A stretch of DNA of 64,000 nucleotides, from NCBI RefSeq assembly GCF_027744825.2, contig NC_071351.1, positions 14,397,001-14,461,000 of the forward strand. The letters run 5' to 3'. The notes beneath the pieces were generated by a model. That model was not told the origin of the DNA. It did no database searches and worked only from the letters and a program-made list of their open reading frames with translations. Below are positions 50,261-63,824 of this stretch, one piece after another. Position 1 is the first letter of the stretch. Every line of letters begins with the position of its first letter. The DNA comes from Synchiropus splendidus. Lineage: Eukaryota > Chordata > Actinopteri > Syngnathiformes > Callionymidae. The position numbers and the translations under genes are program-made.

Positions 50261-51739
50261 GTGGGAAGAGTCAGGACGGATGTCAAAGATCAGAAAATCC
50301 AGCTAGTGGATCAACCGCACCTGTTTCTCCGCCCATAGACCTGGAAATGGGTGGAGCTATTGAAGAGAGGTTTTCCAGATAAAAATAACCTTGAAATAAT
50401 ATATTATATTCTATATACCATAATATATAGACTAGCTCTGCTGAACTTCCTGTGGGTTAAGGTGTACTGTCATTGTAATGACTCAAATAGTGGGCGGTAA
50501 ATATTGACACTTTGCCGATATCTGACTCACCGAACCCTTAAACTCTTAAGCCGATATATGCAGTTTTTTTCCACAAAGCCAACTTCAGTTTAGCGCATCT
50601 CTTGACACAGAACTGACCCTGACCCGCAACTCTGACCATTACGAAATGCTGGTAATATCGGATAATAAGGCACCGACTAACAGCTCAGATTTATTCAGAG
50701 ATTCCATGATGTTGTTGTTTTGCGGTCACATGCATGTTCATATTTAGCCCAATTGAGACGAGTGCCTCTGCATGCTGTCTGTTCATGTGCGTGTGACTGA
50801 CATGGTTGTTCACTGTAGACGAAGTGTGATGCCGACTGAGACGGCAGCAGGGCTGGTCCTCGCTGATAACTAGTCGAGGCGCTGCACTTCTATTGCAAAC
50901 ACTCGCAATAATCTGGAAGACCAATGGAGAACCAGTTTAGTTCACCGACTGTCATGACGACTCAGGCGCCATGGGTCTCCTACATCTTCTTCAATTATTG
51001 ATGGATGAATGCAAATGCACTAGAGAAAGAGAAAAGCTTAAGTGTGTTTGGTAAAACTCGATTATATATGTGTAATACATGCTGTGCCGATCCTTGTCGC
51101 CGAGCCGGAACAGTGCTGAGTCTCTCCATGGTGACCGCATGTGCCAGACAAGCCAGCTGGTATCGTGTTGACCAAGTAAATCACGCTCCGGCTGCATTAC
51201 AAAAAGGATCAAAAATATAGATGTGGAATGGAAAGTTGGGCGCAAAACAAATTCCACCAAGAAGTCGCAAGGTCAGGAGTGAAGGCAAGACATTTACCAA
51301 ATCCGTTGCTTGTCTTTCACAGCTCCTTTTTCCTCCAGCATCTTCCTCTCTCTCCGAGAAATAAACAGGCTTTTCTTCTCACATCTATGTTCCGGTGCAA
51401 ATATATAATACAGTCGAGGTCACCTGAGAAAAAGAGCTGAGAGATGCGGTCGACTTTAACTTCTAGAGGGCAAAGCTCCAAACTCTCCTCCGTCAATTAA
51501 TCACCCTCTCTGACAGACTGCTTTAGTAAGCCGGCCATAATTGTCCAAGTTAATTGCTTTTCAACACTCTTTGATTACAAGGTCGCGTCTGAATGGTGGA
51601 TGAACGTACACTCGTGTACACACACGAGGTCGGCGTTCAGACGCCGAATATCCAGGGCAGCAGTCGAATTGCACTGGTTGGAAGAATCTCCAAGAATGAC
51701 TGACTGTTGTTGACAATGAATGAATCTCATGGTAACACA

Positions 51740-51756
51740 CAGCGCCCTCTACAGTC
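51740..51756 (-). promoter_or_regulatory. CTCF-like motif, reverse orientation
   Basis: The minus strand reads GACTGTAGAGGGCGCTG, matching the TAGAGGGCGCTG core of the CTCF consensus. It points towards the plus-strand motifs at 4941 and 15341. Confidence 0.5.
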
Positions 51757-54370
51757 GCTCCGGGACTTAACCTCTGTTCCACGCTTCAACAGCTGGAAGG
51801 CCGGAAGAATTGCAGAAATTTTAATCTCAATTAATAGCACTATTAGTTCCCACCAAACCAGAGACATTCAGCATGAAGTTTAAGGAAGAAAAAGCTACTT
51901 TACCGTAAGAGATTGAGTTTTGCACCATGAAGAGGCTGAAATTTTTTTGGGTAAATATTAAAAAGTGACTCTTAAAAGAGAGCAAAACTGACATTTTAAA
52001 TCAGAAAAATTGTGTCAAACAAAACTAGTTCTGAAATGATAATGGTGTTTGAGTCTGACCCTGTGTGCTACTGTGTGCGTGTGGTGTTCAGCATCCTCCT
52101 CTTCATCCCTCCACAGCTCACACGGAGGCGACAGAGTCCCTCTGATTGCTAAGCAGTTCACCTCTCCACACAAAGACTGAGGCCGTGTGTTGAAGGCTGA
52201 TAACTGCAGAGGCCTCTCAGCAAATTAGCATGGTGTCGATGACTTGACACATATTCTCTGTGACAAACACACACCCGGCTCTGCAGAAGAAGAGCTTTCC
52301 AGAAACATGCTGGAAGTCGAAAGCGCATTCTTTTGCGGATTCGACCCAGAAAAAAGCACAATAACAGACTGTGAATTTTGGGATTCTTCAGTTTGTCGTG
52401 TTCATGGAGACGGCGCATGAATCCTTCCGACATCAAACAGTGAGCAGAAATAGCAGAGTAAACCATGATGGAGAGCGATACCAACACAACACACGCGTTA
52501 GTTCTGCTCCACTTAAATGTGGCTTTTGCCTCAGCTACACTCGATATGTTTCACACCTGGCTGGTTAAATGTGCCACTCGGCCCGAAGACGTCTTCAGCG
52601 GAACGGTTTGATATGTATAGACTGCTCACATTTGTAGGTCAGTGTTGAACACCACGGCAAATGCAGAGAAAAAGCATCCAGTGTTTAAACAGGCTACGGT
52701 GATGGTTGACCAGATCTACTTGGTTACCCCTCTGTTTTTTATCCATTTGTCTTCGTAAATATTGCTTGGACATTTTGCAACCACATGACATCAACGGTGC
52801 ATTCACAGCAGACTTCCAGTCACCAAAGTCAGGAAACAAGATGGTGCCGTCCCTAAGAGCCATTCTCACACTTGCCTGGTAACAACATAACAACGTCTGG
52901 ATAAATAGGTAGCCATTTTGCTACAGCAAGTCATGCTTAAAAGCCCAGAAGGTTTGCAGTTATTCCATCATATTTCATTGGTACTTCTACTTCTACGTTT
53001 ACACTCATCTACACCATCTTGGATTGTCTACCTGGATGTGGTGAAAATTCTATAACTTTCCTACTTTAAAATCTGATCTCATTGTGGAGTGTTCTTTGTT
53101 TAAACTTCAGAATACACGTGGTACGCACCATAACACTGAAGGTCTGGTAGTAAAACCTCCACATGATGCAGCTCAGGACCACATGAGAGCATCTGATAGT
53201 CTTTGTCTGGGCAAAAATGATTATAAAGAATACTTCAATCTTCATCAACAGTTTTTCTTTTTCCCCATTTTTGGCATCTCTGGCAAAGAGACCTGCTTGT
53301 GCTCCACAAATAAGTTTCTAAAAGTGTTCATTTGAGGAGTCCTCCCTGACTTCATAGTTGAGCAAGAAGCGCAGCAGAATCATAATTCAGAAAAATAATC
53401 TGCCTTTAAAAGAACTGCGAATAAAAAAGTCAGAAATGTATCAAATTACAAGGAAATAATCTTGTACAGACGCTTTAAGTTTCAAGTTAATGACCCTTGT
53501 ACAGAGTGTTCACATCACTGTGCACTCCTCACAGAACTACAGTTACTTCCTGTCTTGAGTCAGACATCTATGTGGTTAAGTTTAGTTCAAAAACCCAATG
53601 AAACCTGCATAGCATGTGAATGTCAAAAGAATTAATGGGACTCACATATATGCTCGGGAGTGGGCAGCTGTTAAAAGAATGTTTACCTCGACCAGGAGGC
53701 TGAAATATGCATGTCGTCACATGGATGACTGATAACTTCCTGTGAAAGCTTGGCTTGATGTGCAAATGTCAGGCATTAAACGAAGCAGCCTGCCAGTCAA
53801 GCATAATAACTGTGAGTGTTTATTAGCTGTGTGCAAAAAACAAAGATTGCAAGAGTGACACGATTTGTGCTTTATTCGAATTAACTTGAGCAACAATAGA
53901 GTTTCAAGCATGACTTTCTAAGAGTGTGTGGAATATATAGGAGATCCATTTACATTTACAGTGAGTGAAGCTGGGGGGGAAACATGATTGGTATGCACCA
54001 GTTGTTGCAACCAATCTGCTCGATGCATGTTTAATCAGTCAGGGCTGGAATATGAAGCAAAACCACCCATATATGAAATGACTTGTTTTGATTCCATAGC
54101 CATATTTACAAGCGTGGAAACAATTGTCAATTTACCCTGTTAATATTGAGGGCGACTTAGTTAGGAGTAGTGGTACTAGTACTCTGCCATGAGGTGCAAC
54201 AAAAAATTTAAAAATGAAGTGTATTGGCTAAACACAGCGCACGTCATGGGCAGGAACAAAGACTCCTTGAGCAGGTAATAAGAGTCAAAATTTCTGGTAA
54301 AAACACAGCTAACTCATGGTTGCAGTCAGAACATGAATTGAAAGCTTTTTCTGGCCATATAAAGTGACTT

Positions 54371-54411
54371 GGAGGACTGGATTTGGCCCTCAGGCCTTTA
54401 CTTTGACACAT
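54371..54411. mobile_element. Short dispersed-repeat relic (hAT-like), copy 1
   Basis: Contains ATTTGGCCCTCAGGCC then TTTGACACA, resembling a common fish repeat end (complement of GTGTCAAACTC...GGCC). A related copy lies at 59105-59143. Confidence 0.4.
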
Positions 54412-56785
54412 TGATATTGAGCTCTAAAGACTGAATTTTCCTCACCCATGGTTTGGACCTCCTGATATCCCAAACAGCGCACGTTCTCTGAGATGTGTCC
54501 ATCTGACAGGCGACCATGTTTAGTCGCCACAGTGAAAATGTGGTTCGAAATAAACAGGACCTCGAGAGCTGCCTTCTGATGTTGGGGTTACAGCCTAATG
54601 AAAGTGAGAGCGCTTGAAATAAAACCTGTTATAGAAATTGAAAAGGGAATTTACTGGTCATTTTTTGGTGAGGCTGCCTCATAAACCTGAAGACATGCAG
54701 GATTATTGGAGCTGGAAAAAGCCCCGGTCTGAAGACCACTCTGAGGGAGTTCAAGGGTTTTCAATGCTCTTGAATTGAAATGCTTTTCTGTAGGAATGGT
54801 AGAACAGCATTAGACTGCTCTCTCACCAAGCCACAGTTGCACACACAGCAATACAAGAAGTGCTATCAGCGTCATCCACCTCCTTCATTACCCGCCTCTC
54901 GCTCATGAATAAACATTCCTTACATTCACTCAGTGTTGGCATGAAATGGCCACGGAGCCCGGGGCACACGCCGGAGTAATGCCGCAATCATTATTCCACT
55001 GCAGTGGTCCCGAACAGGCATATTTCACCAATCATGTGCCTCCCTCTCTCCCTGTGGCTTTTGTTTGGATGACTTAAACAAATGATGTGGGAGCAAGAAG
55101 GGCCTGCATAGCGCCGCTCCCCCTGTTAACAAGGAAACCGTTGACACAGACACAGCAACATTTGCATAAGAGTATATGAGTGCTTGTTTCAATAGAGCAC
55201 AGTTCCAGGTTATTTTTGGTTCCTCCGCTGCCAGCTCCCTTTCCCCAGCATCGACAGTTGGGCCGGACTTCATGAAAGAACATACGCCATGAGAGCAGTA
55301 GGACGTTTAGGAGGTTTTTGGCAAACCATAATTGGCTTTATAGAATTAGCAGCAAAAAATGGACAAGATAACAGTGGAGTTTGAAGTGCTGATTGTGCTG
55401 GAAAATCCTGTTCATTTTTTTGGACCATCTTTCTCTTCTGACAAAACATTTATTATTGTCATCAGTCTGCAAAAGTTGGTCACCACATCAGGGTCAACAA
55501 GAACAAGTGCAAGCCGGTAATGTGTTAACAAGAGCAAGAAAAGAACAGGATAGTTTAGCATGGCGCTGAGACCTTGGTTGCTGGGTCACTTGAAGTTTCT
55601 TGAGTTGCTTTTTTTTAACACAACTAAAGCGACTACAGCATAATACTGTGATCTAGTCCAGGACAAACTCAGGAGTCCTTCAGGTAGGTGTGGCTCACTG
55701 TGGTCCAAGGGTTGTCTCCATGGTGATAGATGAGAGGTCATCTCCATGACGATGGATCAGAGAAGAAGCCAGCCCACCAAGGTCGCGGACCAAGGACAAG
55801 GCGGGAGTGATTGCAGCCACCCAGACAGGAAATCGAAGAGGAGCACTCCAAGGGGGAGTTGAGGGAAAAAGGTGTAATTTCACAGGCCAAATTACTTCTG
55901 GGATGGAGGAGAGGAAAAATATCACAGCGATAGCGGCACCGCGGATGAGAAGAGGGAGGCGTTTAAGAAAAAAGGAGGAGGGAAACCCCAAACAAAAGCA
56001 GCGGCTCAATTATGAAAGTCATCCAAAACGTTTGCTCGCGCAGGCGGCACATTAACATGCGGGCCACACACAGCGCCACACTGCTTTCCTCAGGAATGCC
56101 AAAACAATATGAAACTGTTTGGCTGGCTTTATTTCCAAGACTGCTGTTTGATGTGACCTGAAGACAGTGCGTGGATTGTGCCACATGTCCCGCCTCCTCC
56201 TCCACTCTCATATGTAAACCATCAGCACGTCCCTGAATTGTTAACAAGAGTTGGCAGACTGGATAACATGACAACAACTTCAGATTTCTGCCTGGCTGCC
56301 TGCGTCCCTCCCTGGCACAGGGTTTCCCCCAAGCATTTTCCTGCCTCACACAGTGTGTTTGTGCATGTGTGCGTTCCACAACACAAGCGCAACAGCGGGC
56401 TGAGTGCCTTGAATCATTAAGTCCACAGTGCCGCTGCTCCTGTTGCCTCATTGCACCTCATTAAAGCCCCTTTTGTTTTCCATCAATTAACATTGTAATT
56501 AAAACAAGACGGGATTCTGTTCAACCCAAAAATGTGCTGATTCAAGCGCTTGTCATCACACTCCTGATGAAGGATATTCTAATTCAGGCCGAGGGATCCT
56601 CCAGCAGATAATCCAACACGCATCATCTTGATCTATAGTGTGACAAAATAACACGCAAACTAGTTTCATTTGAGGAGCCGACGTAAGATCAAATGATTAT
56701 ACACCCCGCCCTGCCCCCCACCAGGCTGATCTTTTACTACACATGGATGTACGTTTCACCAAAAATATACTCCCCATACGCTCTT

Positions 56786-56799
56786 GTTTCCATGGAAAC
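56786..56799. promoter_or_regulatory. RFX X-box motif, perfect palindrome
   Basis: GTTTCCATGGAAAC fits GTTNCCATGGNAAC and is its own reverse complement. It lies in gene-free sequence about 15 kb upstream of bhlhe23. Confidence 0.45.
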
Positions 56800-59104
56800 T
56801 GACAGGTGGGGTTGTGCGTATATGAAGCAGCAGGCGGACTCACTGGAGTGAGAGGTGTACCAGTCTGTCACCTCAGCATCCCTGGAGAACAGAACAAAAA
56901 AACTGACTGCTGTACTCTTCTCTTTCTTAAATGCTGAATCTCGTACTTGAAGTTGCCATGGCCACATATTTATGAATCTTTAACCAGGCGTTTTCAGTCA
57001 AAAAAAAAAAAATCCACCATATTTGGTGTTAATGTTGTGTGCAGTCGCTTGCATCATTTGACCTTAATTTCTTCTACATGCTTCTGCTAGACTGAGTCAA
57101 TCAGAGTTCACCATGAATATATAACATAGAGCAACCTTTTCCCTAGCAACATGAATTACCAAATTCAAGGGTTTAGCACGCATAAAAACCTCTCTCTACT
57201 TCACTCACACAACAAAAACATGGTGCTGACCTTTTAAAATAAGGTGTTTGTCTGAGACAGGAAGAATGTAAGTGTAAATATGAGTTAACTCAGTGGCTCC
57301 TTCCGTACACTTTGAAAGGCATGAAAGTTCAATCACAAAATTATTTTCGACATGCTTCTTTCCATCTGGGGGCAAAATGTGGGGAACACTGCACACATTT
57401 TGCTTCATAATTTTGAGTTCTAAAAACGGTTGTATCGCACACCAGAAACAAGCCGCTCAGCAGCGTCAGGATGATGTATATTTAGGGTGAACTGATGGTT
57501 CTGATGGTGCCCTGAATGTACCGATCATGATCATGCCAAGAAAAGGAAGCAACTAAATACAGTCTTTCTGTGTGGGGATTGATGAGTTCAAAGTATTGAC
57601 TGACAAAATGGGCAACATCAGGCTTTAATGTCCTTGTATAGGTTTGGGGTTGGGATTTGGGGGAGGGGCTTTTAGCTTGTGTTTTTAAGAGGCTTTGATT
57701 TGAAGTTTTTTTTCTCATTTGACGGAGTGAGGGGCTTGAATTAGCTGCAGTCACCCGGCACGTGTCGCACAATCAGACAACCTTATTCACCCCGGTAACC
57801 CTCAAAACCAAGCCGCCCTCCCCACCCCCGTCGGAGAGAAGCGGTCCTGGAGCCCCACACTGTCGACACCACCCGCCTGCTCAGCTGGTGGCTGAGGGAG
57901 GAGGGGGTTGTGGGCGGCGTGATGGATTGAAAGATGGCTGAACCAGGGAAGATGATTTATATAACTGGTGGTTTGAACGCAGAGAGAAAGTGAAGGTTTT
58001 GGGGGAGAGTTTTAGCCATGACATGAGTCAGCTCGCACACACCAGGTCTTCACTTGTGTGTGCGGCAGCAGACACCACACCTTGCTTCATAATAAGACAC
58101 CCGCTGTTGTTGGTGACCCTTGACCTTAACCAACCTTGACCCTGACAGACGGTGACTGATTTACCCAACAAAGACAAGTGAGTCAGTAGAGCTTGAAGCC
58201 GGGGCTCCTCTTTGACCCCCTTTGGGTGACCCCAACTACTTTTGAATCCAAACATCACCTGTCCCGGCACACGCTGTGCTGCCCGAGACAAAGACAACCC
58301 CCTCCCCAAAAAATGCTCATCTATCAAGGCGGCGTAGAACTGATACCATTAAATTACATACATATTCAAGTGATGCTATTACTATGCTAATTCAGGGTCA
58401 GTTCATATGTTAAAATTATCAGTTGGTCCCCCAAAACCAGAGCCATATGCTAATGACAAACATAAAGAATGCATAAAATCAGGTTTAAAATTCATGTTCC
58501 CCATTTGATATTAATTCACCTCCAACCTTAAAACGATTTCACTTGACGCAGAATGAGGCTGACTGTTGTGCAGACCATTCTTGTATAGTAAGTAAGTAGT
58601 TTTTTTGTCAAAAGATTGAAGCACAAGTCACAGGGTGAACATAACTACACAGGAAATTAAACAGAAGACTGTTTCTGCCTCTGCTTTAATTACAGGAGGC
58701 TAACTTTAACATTAAAATTCCCATTTTTTAAATTCAAAATACATAAATTGTCCATCTTTCCCGCTGCCTCATCACATGATACACACTCAATATTGGTTGA
58801 TTGTTTGTAGAAACGGCAAAATGTTTTTTATTGTATATTGAGGGAATATTTATATTTTTCAATGTATTTTTTGTCCAATACTTATTTTTCATTCAACTGA
58901 GAAGTAAGGCTGAAAAGTATAGATCCCTCGAAAGGTTTGGGTGACGTTCTGACCTTCTTACTTATATACTTATTCTGAGGGTCTGAAAATTTGAGATTTC
59001 AACACACAACCTTTGTGGCTGATGCTACTGATAACAGAGGTGATCTGTTTATCGCAGTTTAAACTGGTTCTGAATTCAATTTTGTGCACAAATAAAATAA
59101 TTTT

Positions 59105-59143
59105 GTGGCCCAAATTTGGCCCTCAGGCTGCGAGTTTGACACC
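59105..59143. mobile_element. Short dispersed-repeat relic (hAT-like), copy 2
   Basis: AAATTTGGCCCTCAGGCTGC then GAGTTTGACACC. Closer than copy 1 to the common fish repeat end whose complement begins GGTGTCAAACTC. Confidence 0.45.
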
Positions 59144-61490
59144 AAGAGAAGTGAGATTGCCCCTTAGACTGTACCTACAAATGAATATAAATCGATGTAC
59201 TGTTCATACATTAAGTGTGCCAGCAATGTGTATGAAATGAATCATCACGGTCTGGTATCCAGCTGCAACTGAATGCTGAGCTTTTGAGGCAGGAAAGCGG
59301 TCAAAGGGGAGGCAACTATGGTGGCTGCCTGGCTCACCAGCAGCACTGTTCCGAACACTTCTCTTCTTTTACACCACTCCAAAATACTCCACCGACTAAC
59401 GTAATGAGCCTCTTCACTGTATCCATCTTAGAGTCAATTTCAAGCTCAGTAGGTGTCAGAGATGACTGGTAAACAGAGCAGGACAGAGGAGAGGAACAAT
59501 GGACACAATGCCGCAGGGTCCCGGCTTCAGCTCCTTATGACAACATTACAGGCAAGAGAACAAGAAGCGATGAGCGACATCATCATTAACCTCTGCCTGG
59601 GCTATTCATCACGGGAAGATAGCGCCTCTCTCCGCCTCCCATTTAAAGTCACATTGGAAGAGTTTTTACAGCGAATAGTTGCAGTGACTTTCGGCTGTTT
59701 CGTCTGAGTCGCTCAGTACGAGCTCTTGTTGGGCACCAGCTGAAAGAATTCACTCCTGCATCTTTGTTAGCGAAGAGAGAGGCAGAGCCCAGAGAAGGGA
59801 GGATGCTTTCCGAATAAAGATGACAAGGGTTATGCAATTTGGGATTGTTATTCATCACAGTGCAGCCCTGGAGACTGGATTGATGTGAAGATGAAAGCGC
59901 TCACCTTCTGATAGAAAATGCTTCCAAAAATAACCATGGCTTCAATTAGAATCTCAGGCAAGTTTAAATGTGGTTGAAGGGGAGCAAGTTTGGACTGGCG
60001 GGTGTTTGGGCAGGAAGAGGGTGGACAGCTGCCGTCTCTCTGCGGTTGTCGGCAGAAACGGGTACACGCCGCACGTCATCGGGAAAAGGTAGCCGATATG
60101 GCAGTATGTCGCAGCCATCTGTCACCGGAGCTTCACACTTCCACGCAGACAAAGGAGACGCAAGCTGCCGTGACGGCAACAAGGCCCCAAGCTCGCCATT
60201 GTCCTTCAGGCGGGGTGAGTGGAGGGCCCCTTATCGTTAGGACCCACCACCCGCAGCCGCAGCGCCGAACACGAACAGCAGGGCTGTTACCCACACAGGC
60301 AAACCAATGAGAGCGTGGAAAATACGCCATCAAACTATCCCATTCACAACAGTTGCAGTGCGTTGTGAGGCTTGTCACAGTTTGCCTTGTATTTGTGTAG
60401 CAGCGACATGGCAACACATGAAGCGTGTTTTCAATGATGACATGATTTTTATCATGTGTAGCTTTATAGCAGGCCCACGGGCCTTACGTTGAACAACCTG
60501 CTCCAGTCGAGGGTGAAGTTAAAAGATCATATGACACGGCTCACAAATCGTAACAACCTGAGATTGTATTAGCAGCATGCAGTAATGTGTAATCTCTGAG
60601 CGTTTTTTATTATCAATTTTGTCTGCGACTGAGAAGTGTGTGAACTGAGATCGGCCGTTTCTGTCCAGAACACGGCTCTGGAGCGGTAGCCTGTCAAGAA
60701 AAGTGAATTTTGTTGCCTTCTAGCTCCTCATTTACTTCATCATAATCTCTGACAGGCAACAAAGCAAAACAAAAGCAGAGCAGCTCATCACTCCCAACAA
60801 ATCTGAGCCTGATGCTAATGTTTTTTTTTTTTTTTTTGTCACCCACCCCTCCACTCCCTCACAACACAAGTCATCATCGGAACGCTCTCCCAACACCCAA
60901 AACCCATCAACAGTTTCCGCTCATTGCCGTTATCGCTGCACCAGAAGAAAAGCAGAGATGTGAAAGTTTGTTCGACACAGATTAAGAGGGATAAGAAGAG
61001 AGTGGCAAAAAAAAATCCCTCCAGGATTTGATCTAATTTCCTAAAAATATGAGTTTTCCTTGTCAAAATGAAATGTTTTATTTTTGTTGTCTTAACAAGA
61101 ACCTTAACTGGGGGCAGGGGCTCCACTCTGATTTTTGGGCAGCATCTCACAGCAACGAGCGAGATTACAGCGCATAATCCCTGTGTAATCTCCGTGTTCC
61201 TCTGCTCTGGATGCTGCAGCGGAATCAAGGTCCAAGAGCTTTGCACAGCAGCTACTGATACAAATTGCGTGGAAGAGTGAAAACAAGGAAGTGGGTCAGC
61301 GTGGATTTGTGTTGCTGGGAAGTTTTATTCCGCAGAGTTGCGGCACAAAATAGCTCTGGAGGCGAAGACGCTACGTGTCAATCTGGCCGTGTAATGTCTC
61401 AGAATCACTGGGATGGAGTGCAAGATGCAAGACTGAACAACATATCCTCCGTTTTGAGGTTCTTCTGGTTGCTAGAGATCACCCTGCCTG

Positions 61491-61526
61491 TCCATTCCAC
61501 CCTGCCTGCACTCTCTTCTTCGCCTC
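61491..61526 (-). mobile_element. Tiny LINE reverse-transcriptase relic (copy c)
   Basis: The minus strand reads EAKKRVQAGWNG, the same segment as at 19148-19189 and 23390-23491, followed soon by a stop. Confidence 0.45.
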
Positions 61527-61539
61527 AAATCATTTTGAT

Positions 61540-61860
61540 GTCATGAGAGGGGTTTCATGTTTGGCCATTCAATAGATTTAAACAATGCAGTGATTATCTT
61601 GAAGGGCACAAGCTCGGAATAGAGGTCACCCTGGGCTGTTTAGCCAGATTGGAAACTCTCCACAAAAGCTCTTTCAATTACCGCCATCTCTTCTCCCTAT
61701 TCTTTAATGCATGGTCCACGCGCCGCATCATGCCAATGACTTATGGCGAGGTCTTTCATTTCATTAGAGCTGCTTTCTTGGTGGTGCAGTTTTGGACGTG
61801 GTGGAAGTCAAAAAGGAGGTTCAAACCAGTCCTCATCTAGTGGCCTTATGTTACCCCATT
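61540..61860. promoter_or_regulatory. Candidate conserved non-coding block
   Basis: Repeat-free, moderately AT-rich, with TTCAATTACC (61674), TCTTTAATGCATGG (61701) and TTTCATTAGAGC (61760). The 63-codon open frame inside it (61649-61840) shows no family resemblance. Regulatory role is a guess from texture and motifs. Confidence 0.3.
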
Positions 61861-63209
61861 ATCGACAGCTAAAAACTCACACATCTTCTTGTGAGTAATT
61901 CAGTCATCAGAACACGCTCCTGAGCGTCACCCTGACTTGGAGAACCACGGCCTTGCACACAGAGGGGCTGAATCCACAAAGCGTAATCAGGTTTTTATTC
62001 ATTCACCTCCACCACTGAACCCTGCATTTTGACCAATGAACCGTCTCAAGGACTCAGTTATCACATGAAAAAGGTTTTTCTTTGGCATCTCTGGTGCCTC
62101 TAAAAGCCAAGCAGACACTGAGGGATCTTAAAAAAAATGTATTTTAGCACAGAGTTCCGCTGTAATACAATGGAAAAAGGAACCATGGAATCATGAATTA
62201 TGCTACAAGGAGAAACAGAAAAAATCCCAATGGGCTTTTTCCTCTGGCTGTGGTTTATTTTATTCATTTTTAATGCAATTGCAGTCTCTAAATCATTCTA
62301 TTGAAAAGTACATTCACGTTCATGTGTTTTTCCTTTTTATTTAGCTCAGCACTATATAATTGTCTGAGCTAAATCCCATCAGATTTGTTGCCAATGAAAT
62401 AGTTGTTTTCAGGTTTGACTTGGAGCTCTGCTGCCACCAGAGTTTATCGAGTTATTTGCTGTTTTTGTGTTATTAAATACCTTGGATGCCAATGACAGTT
62501 ATTGAATCCAATTTTTTTATTGTTTTGTTCGTTTGTTTTTAAGGGATACCGACCGTTGAAAAATTTTCACCTTGCAGAGAATATATTGTATATAATACCT
62601 TGTCCAACATACATATATATGGCTGCAATGAAATGTAGGACAATCCTGCCTTCAACTCCTGCCTGTGACTTAGTGATATATAAATTGGATTCAGCCATAA
62701 CATCAACTGAGTTACAGTTATTGTGAGCTGTTCCAAACGGTCCGTGGCCATGGGGCCATGTGACCCTTTGGCCACCCAGTTCTGTCGCCCATGAATGCAA
62801 TGTCAAAAGAGATTTACAAAAGTGAATGTTAAAAATGCTGTTTTTGAACATGATGTTTCATATGTGTTTAAAAAAATAAGATATTTTCCTTTCGTTTTCC
62901 CACCTTATATTTTTTTGTTTTGCTTTGTTTCATTTATAAGAGTTGGAATTCTGTACATATAATTTCATCTTTTTTCTCACTAAACCTTTCTCCATAGTCT
63001 AAGCTGACTCTATGATTGACTCCATATTTTCCACCTCTATTTGTTTATTTGTGTATTTCCAGTTAAGTTTGGGTTTTGCGTTCACATCTCAGTCACATCA
63101 AGACTAGCTGAGACTTACTGGTACCATGATCTTGCATGTTTACTTACTGTTTACTATTCTTTAATAAATTGATCAAATTTGGTTCATGTTTTTCAATATG
63201 AACAACAGT

Positions 63210-63335
63210 GATACTAGAAAGGACCGGATCAGGAAAGAACATATCACTGGGGCAGCTCATGAGGATAGGTTTGGAGGGCAAGTTCAGGACATGAACTGGT
63301 TTGGACACGTGCAGAGGAGAGGAGGGGAGGACAGT
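63210..63335 (+). mobile_element. LINE ORF2 C-terminal relic
   Basis: The plus strand reads DTRKDRIRKEHITGAAHEDR then FGGQVQDMNWFGHVQRRGGE. This matches the R-x-DRIRNEYIRGTAH ... LRWFGHVQRR tail of a common fish non-LTR reverse transcriptase, probably the same family as the minus-strand scraps at 19148, 23390 and 61491. Confidence 0.65.
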
Positions 63336-63824
63336 GTTGCTCCAACAAACCCAGACTTCAGTTCCCTTTGCACTGTCAGTACGCCCTTGTGCATTGACTG
63401 GTGAACTTCTATGGTGCTTGTTGAAAACAAACTTTTTAAACCAAGTGTTCCCTTCATTAGTTCCTGGTTTCTGGAAGTGTCAGTGATTAGTATGCTCAGA
63501 CTCTGGAGCACCGTTTGACAGCAGAGTCTGGGAGCTGAAGCACCATGAATTCTTTATCACGCATGTTCCCTTCATGCTTGAGAGGACAGGTCCTGTCAGA
63601 AGCAGACAACAGACACATACGTTCGGTCAGTCTGCCTGCCAGCTTTTTGGAGCTATCTGAAGGTCCCCCCGGGCCAAACGTAAATATCCCCTCAACACAC
63701 TCATCATTCTCCCTTCTGGCTCGGAGCAACATCAACGTCCAAAATTCTGAAGGAATGTTCTATCCTTTCTTGTCGTTCCCGCTGCCTGTAGAGAACACTG
63801 GCAGGAATCAGGCAGAAGAGAAGG
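63336..63824. other. Gene-free sequence; nothing recognised
   Basis: Short open frames on both strands without family resemblance. Confidence 0.45.

Larger units (their letters stand above)
50261..56785. other. Gene-free sequence, right flank of bhlhe23
   Basis: No supported gene. Contains a CTCF-like site on the minus strand (51740-51756), an hAT-like relic (54371-54411) and degenerate CTCCATGG repeats at 55714-55760. Open frames up to 162 codons (55963-56451) have no family resemblance. Confidence 0.45.
56800..63209. other. Gene-free sequence towards the right edge
   Basis: No supported gene. Holds the second hAT-like relic (59105-59143), a LINE relic (61491-61526), poly-T at 60822-60837 and a low-repeat block at 61540-61860. 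Many short open frames conflict between strands. Confidence 0.45.

Noticed and set aside
55963..56451. 162-codon minus-strand frame
   Set aside because: No recognisable domain and no neighbouring exons.
61649..61840. 63-codon plus-strand frame inside a low-repeat block
   Set aside because: No splice partners or family resemblance; more likely part of a non-coding block.
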